A DNA stretch of 18,866 bases from Pseudomonadota bacterium (lineage in GTDB: Bacteria > Pseudomonadota > Gammaproteobacteria > Burkholderiales > Burkholderiaceae): the NCBI GenBank assembly GCA_021783435.1, contig JAJXUC010000033.1, positions 1-18,866 on the forward strand, read 5' to 3'. This document shows, piece after piece, positions 8,272 through 16,016 of this stretch (position 1 is the first letter of the stretch; the number at the start of each line of letters is the position of its first letter). Position numbers and translations under genes: made by a program. The notes under the pieces were generated by a model. The model made no database searches. It was not told the DNA's origin and worked only from the letters and a program-made list of their open reading frames with translations.

Positions 8272-9456
8272 ATGCAATGCAAGCTCATCAACCACGTCGC
8301 CGTAGCGGGGCTCTTGCTGTGGTCCGCCGCCGCTCTTGCCCAGACGGGGGCAACCACGCCCTCGGCAAACGCCCCCGGCATCGGGAAGCTGCCCAACGAG
8401 CCCGTGGCGCCGTCGCAACTGGCGCAAGCCCGGGCGGCCGCGCAACAAGGCATTCCCGTGTCCGAGCTGGCGCCGAATGCACCGCAGCGCTACACCGTCA
8501 AGCGCGGTGACACGCTTTGGGCCATTTCCGGCCGCTACCTGAAAAAACCCTGGAACTGGCCCACGCTGTGGGGCATGAATCTGGCGCAGATTCGCAATCC
8601 GCACTGGATTTTCCCCGGTCAGGTGCTGGTCCTCACCATCGCCAACGGGCGCGCAACCCTGGCTCTGGAGAATGGTCGCAGCGTTCAAGGCGAGGCCGGC
8701 ATCCCCACCGTGACGCTGGAGCCGCATGTCGTCAGCGAGGCGCTGCCGCCGTCCGGCATCCCCACGCTCGATCCGGCGCTGATCGACCCGTTCCTCACGC
8801 GTCCCCTCATTGTCGAGCCCGATGAACTCGCCAAGTCGCCGCGCATCGTGGCGCTCACGCCCGAGCATGCGATGCTCTCGCCGGGTGACCGCGCCTATGT
8901 GCGCGGCCCGTTGGGGGCCACAACCCGCTTCGACGTCTATCGGCCGGGGCGGCCGTTGTATGACCCCACGACGAAAAAGATCATTGCCTACGAGTCCGAA
9001 TATCTTGGGGCGGTGGAACTGATCCGTCCGCCGCAGGGTCAAGACGAAGTGGCCACGGTCAGGGTCCTGTCCACCGTGCGTGAAATGGGCGTGGGCGACC
9101 GGCTGATCGCCCAGCCGCCACGCCAATTCCTCAACTTCACGCCGCATGCGCCAGACAAGCCCGTGGACGGGCAAATCGTCTCCATCTACGGTGACCTGCA
9201 GATGGCCGGCAAGAACAGCGTGGTCGCCCTCAATCGCGGTGCCGAGGAGGGCCTGGAGCGCGGCGACGTGCTCACCATCATGCAAGGCCCGCGCGAAGTG
9301 ACCGACACCACGCTGGAAGACAAGCCGGTGATCGAAATTCCGGCGCGCCGCATCGGCCTGTTGATGGTGTTTCGCACCTTCCACCATGTCGCCTACGGCC
9401 TGGTGCTGGAGTCCGACCAGCCAGTCGTGGTGGCCGATCACGTCAAGCAGCCCTGA
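8272..9456 (+). CDS. Exported LysM-domain protein
   Basis: A 394-residue secreted protein. Residues 1-24 form a signal peptide (basic start, VAVAGLLLWSAAALAQ) with likely cleavage after Ala23. A single LysM domain lies at about 73-123: RYTVKRGDTLWAISGRYL, then WNWPTLWGMNLAQIRNPHWI and FPGQVLVL. LysM binds the glycan chains of peptidoglycan. The remaining 270 residues, without membrane segments, match the character of a conserved betaproteobacterial protein often found just upstream of dprA; their role is unknown. Internal ATG 8272 is the start because the signal peptide begins there; the long in-frame upstream extension is antisense to def and spurious. dprA follows after 22 nt, so the two are probably cotranscribed. 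Confidence 0.88.
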   Translation: MQCKLINHVAVAGLLLWSAAALAQTGATTPSANAPGIGKLPNEPVAPSQLAQARAAAQQGIPVSELAPNAPQRYTVKRGDTLWAISGRYLKKPWNWPTLWGMNLAQIRNPHWIFPGQVLVLTIANGRATLALENGRSVQGEAGIPTVTLEPHVVSEALPPSGIPTLDPALIDPFLTRPLIVEPDELAKSPRIVALTPEHAMLSPGDRAYVRGPLGATTRFDVYRPGRPLYDPTTKKIIAYESEYLGAVELIRPPQGQDEVATVRVLSTVREMGVGDRLIAQPPRQFLNFTPHAPDKPVDGQIVSIYGDLQMAGKNSVVALNRGAEEGLERGDVLTIMQGPREVTDTTLEDKPVIEIPARRIGLLMVFRTFHHVAYGLVLESDQPVVVADHVKQP

Positions 9457-9478
9457 ACCGCACCCTGCCAGCCTCACG

Positions 9479-10639
9479 ATGATGGGCGAGGCTGAGCTCG
9501 CATCCTGGCTGCGGCTGCTGGAGACGCCGGGCGTCGGGGCCGAAACCGCGCGCCGTCTGCTGGCCGCCTTCGGCTTGCCCGAGCAGGTGTTCGCGCAAAG
9601 CGCAGCGTTGCTCGAGCGTGTGGTGCCTGCAACCGTCGCCCGTGCGCTGCGCAGCCCGCCCGATGCGCCTCTGCTGGAACGCATCGCCCGTACCCGCGAG
9701 TGGTTGAGCGAGCCTCAGCACCATCTGCTGACCCTGGGGGACGCCGATTACCCGCCGTTGCTGCTGCAGACCGCCGATCCGCCGCCTCTGCTCTATGCCA
9801 GGGGCCGCCTGGACCTGCTCCACAGCCCGCAAACCCTCGCCATCGTCGGTAGCCGCAATCCTTCCGCACAAGGCGGACGCGACGCGCATGACTTTGCCCG
9901 CGCCCTCAGCGCCGCTGGCATGACCATCGTCTCCGGCATGGCGCGCGGGGTTGACGCCCAGGCCCATCTGGGAGCCCTGCTGGCCGCGCAGGACGACCCC
10001 GACGGCGCCGGCTCCACCATGGCCGTGCTCGGCACCGGCTGCGACCGCGTCTATCCCGCAGCGCATCGCGAACTGGCGCATCGCATCGCTGAGCACGGCC
10101 TTCTGCTCTCCGAATTCCCGCTTGGAACCGCCCCGGCCCGCGGCAATTTCCCGCGTCGCAACCGCATCATCAGCGGGCTGTCCCGTGGTGTGCTGGTCAG
10201 CGAGGCTGCGGTGCAGTCCGGCTCGCTCATCACAGCCCGTCTGGCCGCCGAGCAGGGCCGCGAGGTGTTCGCCATTCCCGGCTCGATCCACAATCCCATG
10301 TCGCGCGGTTGCCATCGCCTGCTGCGCGACGGCGCCAAGCTGGTGGAGTGCGTCGACGACGTCTTGAGCGAGTTGCAAGGGGCAGCACCACAGGGCCGGC
10401 CGGAACCGTCCGAAGCGGACGCAGCTTCGGTGGCGACGCATGCGGACCTCGACGCGGCAGCCCCCGCCGCACGTGAACTGCTCGATGCGCTCGGCTATGC
10501 CATCCTGAGTTTCGACGAACTCGCCGCGCGCACCGGCCGCAGTGCCCAGTGGCTGGGGGAGCATCTGATCGAACTCGAGCTGCAAGGTCGCGTTGCCCGT
10601 CTGCCCGGGGCGCGCTACCAGCGCATCGAGCGCGCCTGA
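9479..10639 (+). CDS. dprA: DNA-processing protein DprA
   Basis: A 386-residue cytosolic protein that binds incoming single-stranded DNA in natural transformation and loads RecA on it. A helical N-terminal region (about 1-70, ETPGVGAETARRLLAAFGLP) precedes the Rossmann-like core (about 75-300) with TLAIVGSRNPSAQG, GMTIVSGMARGVDAQAHLGA, VLGTGCDRVYP, NFPRRNRIISGLSRGVLVSE and AIPGSIHNPMSRGCHRLL. A C-terminal winged-helix (about 330-383, DELAARTGRSAQWLGEHLIE) matches DprA_WH. Two adjacent ATGs (9479, 9482) are possible; no clear Shine-Dalgarno is visible, so coupling to the LysM gene is plausible. Length matches the family (374 in E. coli). Presence of dprA alone does not prove natural competence. 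Confidence 0.95.
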   Translation: MMGEAELASWLRLLETPGVGAETARRLLAAFGLPEQVFAQSAALLERVVPATVARALRSPPDAPLLERIARTREWLSEPQHHLLTLGDADYPPLLLQTADPPPLLYARGRLDLLHSPQTLAIVGSRNPSAQGGRDAHDFARALSAAGMTIVSGMARGVDAQAHLGALLAAQDDPDGAGSTMAVLGTGCDRVYPAAHRELAHRIAEHGLLLSEFPLGTAPARGNFPRRNRIISGLSRGVLVSEAAVQSGSLITARLAAEQGREVFAIPGSIHNPMSRGCHRLLRDGAKLVECVDDVLSELQGAAPQGRPEPSEADAASVATHADLDAAAPAARELLDALGYAILSFDELAARTGRSAQWLGEHLIELELQGRVARLPGARYQRIERA

Positions 10640-10712
10640 AACCACCGTCTGGGCATTCGGACAAGCCTAGTTTCGTGGTGGCCTTTGCCCGCCAGAGCCG
10701 GATTTTTCAGCG

Positions 10713-10749
10713 GCGTGGGTCCGTCACGGCCTTGCGCCACGACCCACGC
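10713..10749. repeat. Nine-bp perfect inverted repeat upstream of smg
   Basis: GCGTGGGTC (10713-10721) and GACCCACGC (10741-10749) are exact reverse complements separated by 19 nt. The repeat ends 11 nt before the candidate smg -10 hexamer, so it overlaps where a -35 and activator or repressor would bind. It could also be the dprA 3' hairpin, though no T-run follows. Confidence 0.4.
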
Positions 10750-10760
10750 GGCCTTGTGCA

Positions 10761-10766
10761 TAAAAT
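10761..10766 (+). promoter_or_regulatory. Candidate -10 element of smg at leaderless spacing
   Basis: TAAAAT (five of six matches to TATAAT) ends 6 nt before the smg ATG, the same spacing as at purB. No Shine-Dalgarno and no clear -35 are present, so transcription would begin at or near the start codon. Confidence 0.45.
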
Positions 10767-10772
10767 GATCGC

Positions 10773-11231
10773 ATGTTCGACATCCTGATGTACGTCTACG
10801 AAACCTACTGGCACCCCGAGGCTTGCCCGGAACTCGGGCAGCTGTCGCGCAAGTTGAGCGCCGCCGGTTTCGAGAATGAAGAAATCAACGATGCCCTCGA
10901 CTGGCTGCGAGGGCTGGAGCAGGCCGTCGCCGGCAGCCGCACCCTGGGCGCGCCCAGCGACCGCTCCATCCGGCTGTATGCCCAGCGGGAACTCGACTGT
11001 CTGGGTGTGGACGCCGTGGGCTACCTGAATTTCCTCGAGTCCGCCGGGACGCTGCAGGCCCATCTTCGCGAAATCGTCGTGGAACGGGCTTTGGCCACCG
11101 GCATCAAACAGTTGCCGCTGGAGCAACTCAAGACCATCGTCCTGATGGTGTTCTGGCGCCTCGACGAAGAACCCGACGCCCTCATCCTCGACGAGTTGTT
11201 CGTCGAAGCCGACGCTCGGGTCGTGCATTAA
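10773..11231 (+). CDS. smg: Smg protein (DUF494)
   Basis: A 152-residue cytosolic protein of the Smg/DUF494 family, whose molecular role is unknown. It begins MFDILMYVYETYW, the typical family start, and continues FENEEINDALDWLRGLE (34-50), SIRLYAQRELDCLG (65-78) and the acidic end DEEPDALILDELF (131-143). It is mainly helical with no membrane segments. smg is a frequent neighbour of dprA in beta- and gammaproteobacteria, as here, 133 nt downstream. The gap contains an inverted repeat and a possible leaderless promoter, so it probably has its own transcript. A topoisomerase gene that often follows in relatives is absent. Confidence 0.93.
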   Translation: MFDILMYVYETYWHPEACPELGQLSRKLSAAGFENEEINDALDWLRGLEQAVAGSRTLGAPSDRSIRLYAQRELDCLGVDAVGYLNFLESAGTLQAHLREIVVERALATGIKQLPLEQLKTIVLMVFWRLDEEPDALILDELFVEADARVVH

Positions 11232-11245
11232 GCCTTCCGCCTCGT

Positions 11246-11271
11246 CCGCAACGACCGGCAAGTCGTTGCGG
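11246..11271 (+). terminator. Ten-bp perfect hairpin after smg
   Basis: CCGCAACGAC (11246-11255) pairs exactly with GTCGTTGCGG (11262-11271) over a 6-base loop, beginning 14 nt after the smg stop. It lacks a T-run, so termination may need Rho or it may just stabilise the 3' end. Confidence 0.5.
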
Positions 11272-11309
11272 CTGCGCACACACCCTACGCTTTCCCTGGA
11301 GAAACACCC

Positions 11310-12101
11310 ATGTCCTGGAATCACAGCCGCGCCGCCCTGGGTGCCGTGCTCCCCTTGACCCTGCTGCTCAGCGCATGTGGCGGAGGCGCCAATACGCAGT
11401 ACCAGGGCTCCATCCTCAACGGCACGGTGCTGATGGGTGCAGGGCAGCCTGTCAACAGCAATGGCGCGGGTGCCGTGTGTTTGTATGCGGTAGCCAACGG
11501 TCAGGGCAATCCGATCAACACGGCGGTTTCTCCCCCGGCCAACCTGGGAACGAACCTGACCTCGCTCAATACATGCAACATTCCCATCGCGGCCAATGGC
11601 ACGTTTTCGGTCAACCTCACGAGTTACTACGGCCCGGTTCTCATCCAGGTCGCAGGCGGCAGCTACACCAATGTGGCGAACGGGACCGCGACCTCCCTGA
11701 CGAATCTTGCCAGCACCAACGCCAGCCTCCAGGCCTTGGTTCAAATTGGCGGCGGGGGCACGGTGAATGCCGTGGTGACCCCGCTGACCACGGTGGCCAC
11801 GGCCATGATCACCCCCAACAGCGGCCTGACGATGGCCAACTACGCGGCGGCCTCGGCCAAGGTGGCCAGCGAGTTTCAACTGGGTGGACTGAACATCAAT
11901 GCCATCCCCGCATCGGGTGATGCCTATGACATGGCGCTCAAGGGCGTGCAGGACTACCTGGTGGTTTCGCCGGCGTCGACCGACGACCCGAACGCCAACA
12001 ATCTGCTGACCTGGAATCTCACGGCTTCGCCTGTTGCCAGCGACTACACCACGGCCTACAACGCCATCAACGGCACCAACCTGACCTTCAGCTTCTACTG
12101 A
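11310..12101 (+). CDS. Asn/Thr-rich outer-envelope lipoprotein, unknown function
   Basis: A 263-residue predicted lipoprotein. Residues 1-22 are a lipoprotein signal peptide (AVLPLTLLLSAC) with lipobox LSAC, so Cys23 would be lipidated after cleavage by LspA; no Asp follows Cys (the next residues are Gly), so outer-membrane sorting is expected. About 33-125 has alternating small and hydrophobic residues with GTVLMGAGQPV, AANGTFSVNL and GPVLIQVAGGSYTN, suggesting a beta-sandwich like carboxypeptidase-regulatory or Ig-like folds; VVTPLTTVATAMI (155-167) begins a more helical half. Roughly 30 Asn residues and about ten N-x-S/T triplets are notable, unlike its neighbours. GGAGA lies shortly before the ATG. 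It stands alone between smg and convergent secF. I do not recognise a named family. Confidence 0.75.
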   Translation: MSWNHSRAALGAVLPLTLLLSACGGGANTQYQGSILNGTVLMGAGQPVNSNGAGAVCLYAVANGQGNPINTAVSPPANLGTNLTSLNTCNIPIAANGTFSVNLTSYYGPVLIQVAGGSYTNVANGTATSLTNLASTNASLQALVQIGGGGTVNAVVTPLTTVATAMITPNSGLTMANYAAASAKVASEFQLGGLNINAIPASGDAYDMALKGVQDYLVVSPASTDDPNANNLLTWNLTASPVASDYTTAYNAINGTNLTFSFY

Positions 12102-12136
12102 AGCGCCCAGGGTTGCGGGCATGGCACGGGGTTCGT

Positions 12137-13090
12137 CTACACCACGGCACCAGCATTCGGGTCATTCGGGTTTTTGGGACGGCCGGGACCGGACTTGAGC
12201 ATGTCGTCGCGCTTGACGCCCAGCCACATGGCGATGGCGGCAGCGACGAACACCGAGCTGTAGATGCTCATCGAAATGCCGATGATCAGCGCCAGCGCGA
12301 AGAAGTGCAGCGCCGGACCGCCGAAGAAGAACATCGAGAACGCCATCGCCAGGGTCGAGCCGTGGGTGATGATGGTGCGGCTGGTGGTGTTGGTGATGGC
12401 GCTGTCGATCACCTGCACCGTGGTGTATTTGCGGTACTTGCGGAAGTTCTCGCGCACCCGGTCGAAGATCACCACCGACTCGTTGACCGAATAGCCCAGC
12501 ACGGCCAGCACCGCCGCCAGCACCGGCAGCGAAAATTCCCACTGGAACAGTGCGAAAAAGCCGAGCACGATGATGACGTCGTGCAGATTGGCGACGATCG
12601 CGGCGATGGAGAACTTCCACTCGAAGCGGAACGCCAGGTACAGCATGATGCCGACGATGACGAAGGCCAGTGCCTTCAAGCCGTCGGTGGCGAGTTCGGA
12701 CCCCACCTGCGGGCCGACGAATTCGGTGCGCCGCATTTGCACCTGCGGGTCGGCGGTCTTGAGCGCAGCCAACACCTTGTCACTTTGCTGCGCGCTGGAC
12801 TCGCCCTCGCGCAACGGCAGGCGGATGACCACGTCCTGCGCGGTGCCGAAGGTCTGGACCTGCACGTCGCCATAGCCCATCTTGGAGACCACGCCGCGGA
12901 TGGAATCGAGATTGGCCGCCTGCGGGTAGCCGACTTCCATCACCGTGCCGCCGGTGAACTCGATGGACAGGTGCAGGCCGCGCGAGACCAGGAAGAACAC
13001 GGCAGCCGCGAACATCAACGCCGAGACGATGTTGAACACCGGCGCATAGCGCATGAAGGGGATGTCGCGCTGGATGCGGAAAAATTCCAT
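12137..13090 (-). CDS. secF: Protein translocase subunit SecF
   Basis: A 317-residue inner-membrane protein of the RND-like SecDF pair, which uses the proton motive force to complete Sec export from the periplasmic side. One helix near 17-35 is followed by the signature LSIEFTGGTVMEVGY (41-55), a short periplasmic domain (to about 135), then five helices. Key motifs are ANLHDVIIVLGFF (167-179) and GYSVNESVVIFDRVREN (199-215), carrying the conserved acidic and Arg residues linked to proton transfer. ITHGSTLAMAFSMFFFGG (241-258) is also typical. GGAG lies 6 nt before the ATG. It follows secD by 24 nt, in the standard yajC-secD-secF order, and ends convergently 35 nt from the lipoprotein gene. 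Confidence 0.97.
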   Translation of the reverse strand: MEFFRIQRDIPFMRYAPVFNIVSALMFAAAVFFLVSRGLHLSIEFTGGTVMEVGYPQAANLDSIRGVVSKMGYGDVQVQTFGTAQDVVIRLPLREGESSAQQSDKVLAALKTADPQVQMRRTEFVGPQVGSELATDGLKALAFVIVGIMLYLAFRFEWKFSIAAIVANLHDVIIVLGFFALFQWEFSLPVLAAVLAVLGYSVNESVVIFDRVRENFRKYRKYTTVQVIDSAITNTTSRTIITHGSTLAMAFSMFFFGGPALHFFALALIIGISMSIYSSVFVAAAIAMWLGVKRDDMLKSGPGRPKNPNDPNAGAVV

Positions 13091-13114
13091 CTGGGTCTCC
13101 GATTGGGCTGGCGT

Positions 13115-15070
13115 TCAGTGCTTGCCCGGCTGCCTGGCCGCTGGCTTGCTGCCGGATGCGGCGGAAGGCTTGGCCGCCGGCCGGGCGCCGGCGGCAGCGG
13201 GCGCGGAGGCGGCCTCCGGCTTCCAGATCTGGCCGATCGACAGCGACTGCAGACGGCGTTTGCGCCCGTACCAGAAGTTCACCAGGCCGCGCGAGAAGAA
13301 CACCGCCGAGAACATGGACGTGAGGATGCCCAGCACATGCACCACGGCGAAGCCGCGCACCGCGCCCGAGCCGAAAATGAGCAGGGCGAGGCCGGCGATC
13401 AGGGTGGTGACGTTGGAGTCGAGAATCGTCGCCCAGGCGCGCTCGTAGCCGGTGGCGATGGCGGCCTGGGGGCTGGCGCCATTGCGCAGCTCTTCACGAA
13501 TGCGCTCGTTGATCAGCACGTTGGAGTCGATGGCCATGCCCAGCGCCAGGGCCATGGCGGCGATGCCGGGCAGCGTGAGCGTGGCCTGCAGCATGGACAG
13601 CAGCGCGATCAGCAGCATCAGGTTGACCGCCAGGCCGATGGACGAGATCGCGCCGAACAGCATGTAGTAGACGCACATGAATGCGACGATGGCGACGAAA
13701 CCCCAGGTGACGGAGTGAAAGCCTTGCAGGATGTTCTGCTGCCCGAGGCTCGGGCCGATGGTGCGCTCCTCGATGATCTGCATCGGCGCCGCCAGGGCAC
13801 CGGCGCGCAGCAGCAGGGCGATGTCGTTGGCTTCGGGCACGGTCATGCTGCCCGAGATCTGCACGCGGCCGCCGCCAATCTCGCCGCGCACCACCGGCGC
13901 GGTGACAACCTGGGCGCTGTGGCGGTCAATCAGCACCATGGCAATGCGCTTGCCGACGTTGGCGCGGGTGACGTCGCGGAAGATGCGCGAGCCGCGTGAA
14001 TCCAGCGTGAGGAACACGGCGGGCTCGTTGTTCTGCGGGTCGAAGCCGGTTTGCGCGTCGGTCAGGTTTTCGCCGGTGAGGAGCACGTCCTTTTTCACCA
14101 TCAGGGCATTGCCGGCGCGGTCGTACAGCTTCTGGTCGCCGGGGGGCGCCGGGCCGTTGCTCGTGAGCGCGGCCTGCGCCACGGGGCTGTCGTCGACCAT
14201 GCGCACCTCCAGTGAAGCGGTGCGCCCAAGGATGTCCTTGGCACGGGCCGTGTCCTGAATGCCGGGAAGCTCCACCACCACGCGGTCGGTGCCCTGCTGC
14301 TGAATCACCGGTTCGGCAACGCCCAGCTCGTTGATGCGGTTGTGCAGCGTCTGGATGTTCTGCTTGATCGCGTAGTCCTCGGTCTGCTGGATGGTCTGCG
14401 GGCTGAGCTTGATGCCGATGCTGCCGCCCGATGCCGCCGGAATGCTGGTGACGAGCGCGTCACCGACGATGTCCTTCAGCACCGGCTGTGCGGCGGTGAA
14501 CATCTCCGGGTCGCGGAAGTCGAGCTGCACGGTGTCGCCGACGCGCTTGAGTTCGCTGTAGCGCACGTCCTTGTGGCGCAGCGCGGTTTTCAGCTCACCG
14601 GCGATGGAATCCAGCTTTTTCTGGATGGCGGCCTGCATGTCCACCTGCAGCAGGAAATGCACCCCGCCACGCAAGTCCAGGCCCAGATACATGGGGCTGG
14701 CGTGCAGGGCCGTGAGCCAAGCCGGCGACAAGCTCAGCAGGTTGACGGCGACGATGTAGCTCGGGTTGTCGCGGTTCGGGTTGAGGGCATGCGCCAGGAT
14801 GTCGCGCGCCCGCAACTGCACCTCGGTCTTGGCGAAGCTGTAATTCAGCGTCGAGCCGCTGATGAAGCTGCGCAACGGGGTGATGTCGGCGGCCTTCAAA
14901 GCCTGCTCGCCCCGGCTCAGCAGGGCGGCGTTCGGCAGGTCGCGCCCGGCGTGCGCCGAGGTGATTTGCACGGCCGGCGCCTCCCCGTAAAAATTGGGCA
15001 GGGCATAGACGAACCCCACCACCAGCACGGCGGCCATGATGAAGTACTTCCACAGCGGATAACGGTTCAT
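13115..15070 (-). CDS. secD: Protein translocase subunit SecD
   Basis: A 651-residue inner-membrane partner of SecF. An N-terminal helix (about 9-25) is followed by the signature YLGLDLRGGVHFLLQVD (128-144), the large periplasmic domain (about 30-445, including TLHNRINELGVAEPVIQQQG at 241-260) and five C-terminal helices (about 452-605). The proton-relay motif GMAIDSNVLINERIREE (511-527) with Asp515 is intact, as is GSGAVRGFAVVHVLGILTSM (567-586). The C-terminus ends in an Ala/Pro/Lys-rich tail (about 619-651) beyond the usual family end. No strong Shine-Dalgarno precedes the ATG. It lies 93 nt downstream of yajC. Confidence 0.97.
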   Translation of the reverse strand: MNRYPLWKYFIMAAVLVVGFVYALPNFYGEAPAVQITSAHAGRDLPNAALLSRGEQALKAADITPLRSFISGSTLNYSFAKTEVQLRARDILAHALNPNRDNPSYIVAVNLLSLSPAWLTALHASPMYLGLDLRGGVHFLLQVDMQAAIQKKLDSIAGELKTALRHKDVRYSELKRVGDTVQLDFRDPEMFTAAQPVLKDIVGDALVTSIPAASGGSIGIKLSPQTIQQTEDYAIKQNIQTLHNRINELGVAEPVIQQQGTDRVVVELPGIQDTARAKDILGRTASLEVRMVDDSPVAQAALTSNGPAPPGDQKLYDRAGNALMVKKDVLLTGENLTDAQTGFDPQNNEPAVFLTLDSRGSRIFRDVTRANVGKRIAMVLIDRHSAQVVTAPVVRGEIGGGRVQISGSMTVPEANDIALLLRAGALAAPMQIIEERTIGPSLGQQNILQGFHSVTWGFVAIVAFMCVYYMLFGAISSIGLAVNLMLLIALLSMLQATLTLPGIAAMALALGMAIDSNVLINERIREELRNGASPQAAIATGYERAWATILDSNVTTLIAGLALLIFGSGAVRGFAVVHVLGILTSMFSAVFFSRGLVNFWYGRKRRLQSLSIGQIWKPEAASAPAAAGARPAAKPSAASGSKPAARQPGKH

Positions 15071-15163
15071 GGTGGGCTCGGGCGACAGGGCTCAGGCGTG
15101 GCGACCCCTGCGTGGGCTTGCAGCGCGGGGGCGCTGGCGGTGCAAATGTGCGTGGCCGCGGCT

Positions 15164-15496
15164 TCAGCCGGCCTTGATCGTGCCCTTGGGCAGCACCATG
15201 CTCACGGCGGAGCGTTGCAGTTGCACTTCAAGCTTGTCGGCCACTTCCAACTGGATGTAGTTGTCGCCCACCTTGGTGACGCGGCCGACCAGACCGCCGG
15301 TGGTCACGACCTCGTCACCCTTGGTCAGCGCACTGATCATGGCGCGGGTTTCTTTCTGGCGCTTCATCTGCGGGCGGATCATGATGAAGTAGAGGATGAC
15401 GAACATCACCACGATGGGCAGCAGGCTCACCAGCGTGGATTCGGCACCAGCTTGCGGCGCGGCGCTTTGGGCATGCGCGATGGAAATCAGATTCAT
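15164..15496 (-). CDS. yajC: Preprotein translocase accessory subunit YajC
   Basis: A 110-residue single-span inner-membrane protein that copurifies with SecDF and YidC. A short N-terminal segment (MNLISIAHAQSAAPQ) precedes one strong helix at about 22-40 (LVSLLPIVVMFVILYFIMI), then the family hallmark RPQMKRQKE (41-49) and a cytoplasmic domain with GDEVVTTGGLVGRVTKVGD (60-78). Length equals the E. coli protein. It heads the yajC-secD-secF run. The tgt and queA genes that commonly sit upstream are not seen; a DUF2784 gene is there instead, and a perfect palindrome lies 35 nt before the start. Confidence 0.96.
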   Translation of the reverse strand: MNLISIAHAQSAAPQAGAESTLVSLLPIVVMFVILYFIMIRPQMKRQKETRAMISALTKGDEVVTTGGLVGRVTKVGDNYIQLEVADKLEVQLQRSAVSMVLPKGTIKAG

Positions 15497-15531
15497 GGGG
15501 CTATCCGTTCAAGAACAGGCGGTGGAAGGCA

Positions 15532-15552
15532 TTGCGTACAGCCTGTACGCAA
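15532..15552. promoter_or_regulatory. Perfect 21-bp palindrome before yajC
   Basis: TTGCGTACAG (15532-15541) and CTGTACGCAA (15543-15552) are exact reverse complements around a single base. It lies in the 75-bp gap between the DUF2784 stop and the yajC start. The one-base centre cannot form an RNA loop without unpairing inner bases, and no T-run follows on either strand, so a dimeric protein-binding site is the better reading. Confidence 0.5.
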
Positions 15553-15571
15553 ACCTGCATTGTCGCAAATC

Positions 15572-15961
15572 TCAATCCTGGTCCGGCCCGACCGGGGCCA
15601 GGCGCCGCAGGCGGCGTGCGAGAACGGCATAGACCAAGCCATTGAACACGAACAGGCCGGTTCCCAGAGCCCACTGCATCGGGCGCGTCAGCCCGTCGGG
15701 ATAGAGCGCCGCCAGCAACTCATGGGTGAGGAATCCGCCCGAGTAGCCGGCCTGATGCGCCCGATGCAACAAGGCATTCTGGAGAAGGGTCAGCGGGCAC
15801 ATCAGCCCGGCCCATTCCACCAGCACGCCCCAGGCCAGCGCCGGCAGATGCAGCCAGGCCAGCCGCGGCCGGCGCAGCACCAGCAACCCCCCCAGCACGA
15901 CCCAGAGCACGAACAGCGCGTGGACCCAAACCACCAGATCGGCAAGGAATTGTGCAAGCAT
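15572..15961 (-). CDS. DUF2784 membrane protein
   Basis: A 129-residue inner-membrane protein with about four hydrophobic segments (roughly 7-29, 36-52, 54-64 and 96-115). The motifs CPLTLLQNAL (55-64), GYSGGFLTHELL (72-83) and YPDGLTRPMQW (87-97) are those of DUF2784, a family of unknown function found singly in many Proteobacteria. GGGAG lies about 7 nt before the ATG. It is on the same strand as yajC but separated from it by 75 nt containing a palindrome. Short basic and Pro/Asp-containing ends lie outside the helices. There is no evidence that it belongs functionally with the Sec genes. Confidence 0.85.
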   Translation of the reverse strand: MLAQFLADLVVWVHALFVLWVVLGGLLVLRRPRLAWLHLPALAWGVLVEWAGLMCPLTLLQNALLHRAHQAGYSGGFLTHELLAALYPDGLTRPMQWALGTGLFVFNGLVYAVLARRLRRLAPVGPDQD

Positions 15962-15993
15962 GACCGGCTCTCCCGTGTTGGCGTGCGTGGATA

Positions 15994-16016
15994 CCCGGTT
16001 CGGCCGGGCATTTTTT
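15994..16016 (+). terminator. Intrinsic-terminator-like element without an obvious gene
   Basis: CCCGG (15994-15998) pairs with CCGGG (16004-16008) over TTCGG, followed after CA by six T residues (16011-16016). It reads as a short plus-strand terminator, yet the nearest sense gene upstream on that strand is the lipoprotein ending at 12101. It would stop transcripts antisense to the DUF2784/yajC genes before gcdH. Confidence 0.45.

Noticed and set aside
8117..8305. Small open frame in the def/LysM gap
   Set aside because: It has no ribosome site and no recognisable protein character, and it overlaps the LysM signal peptide in another frame.
12113..13999. Long plus-strand open frame (628 codons)
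   Set aside because: It is antisense to secF and secD, is His/Arg/Gln/Asp-rich in the manner of GC-rich shadow frames, and shows no motif.
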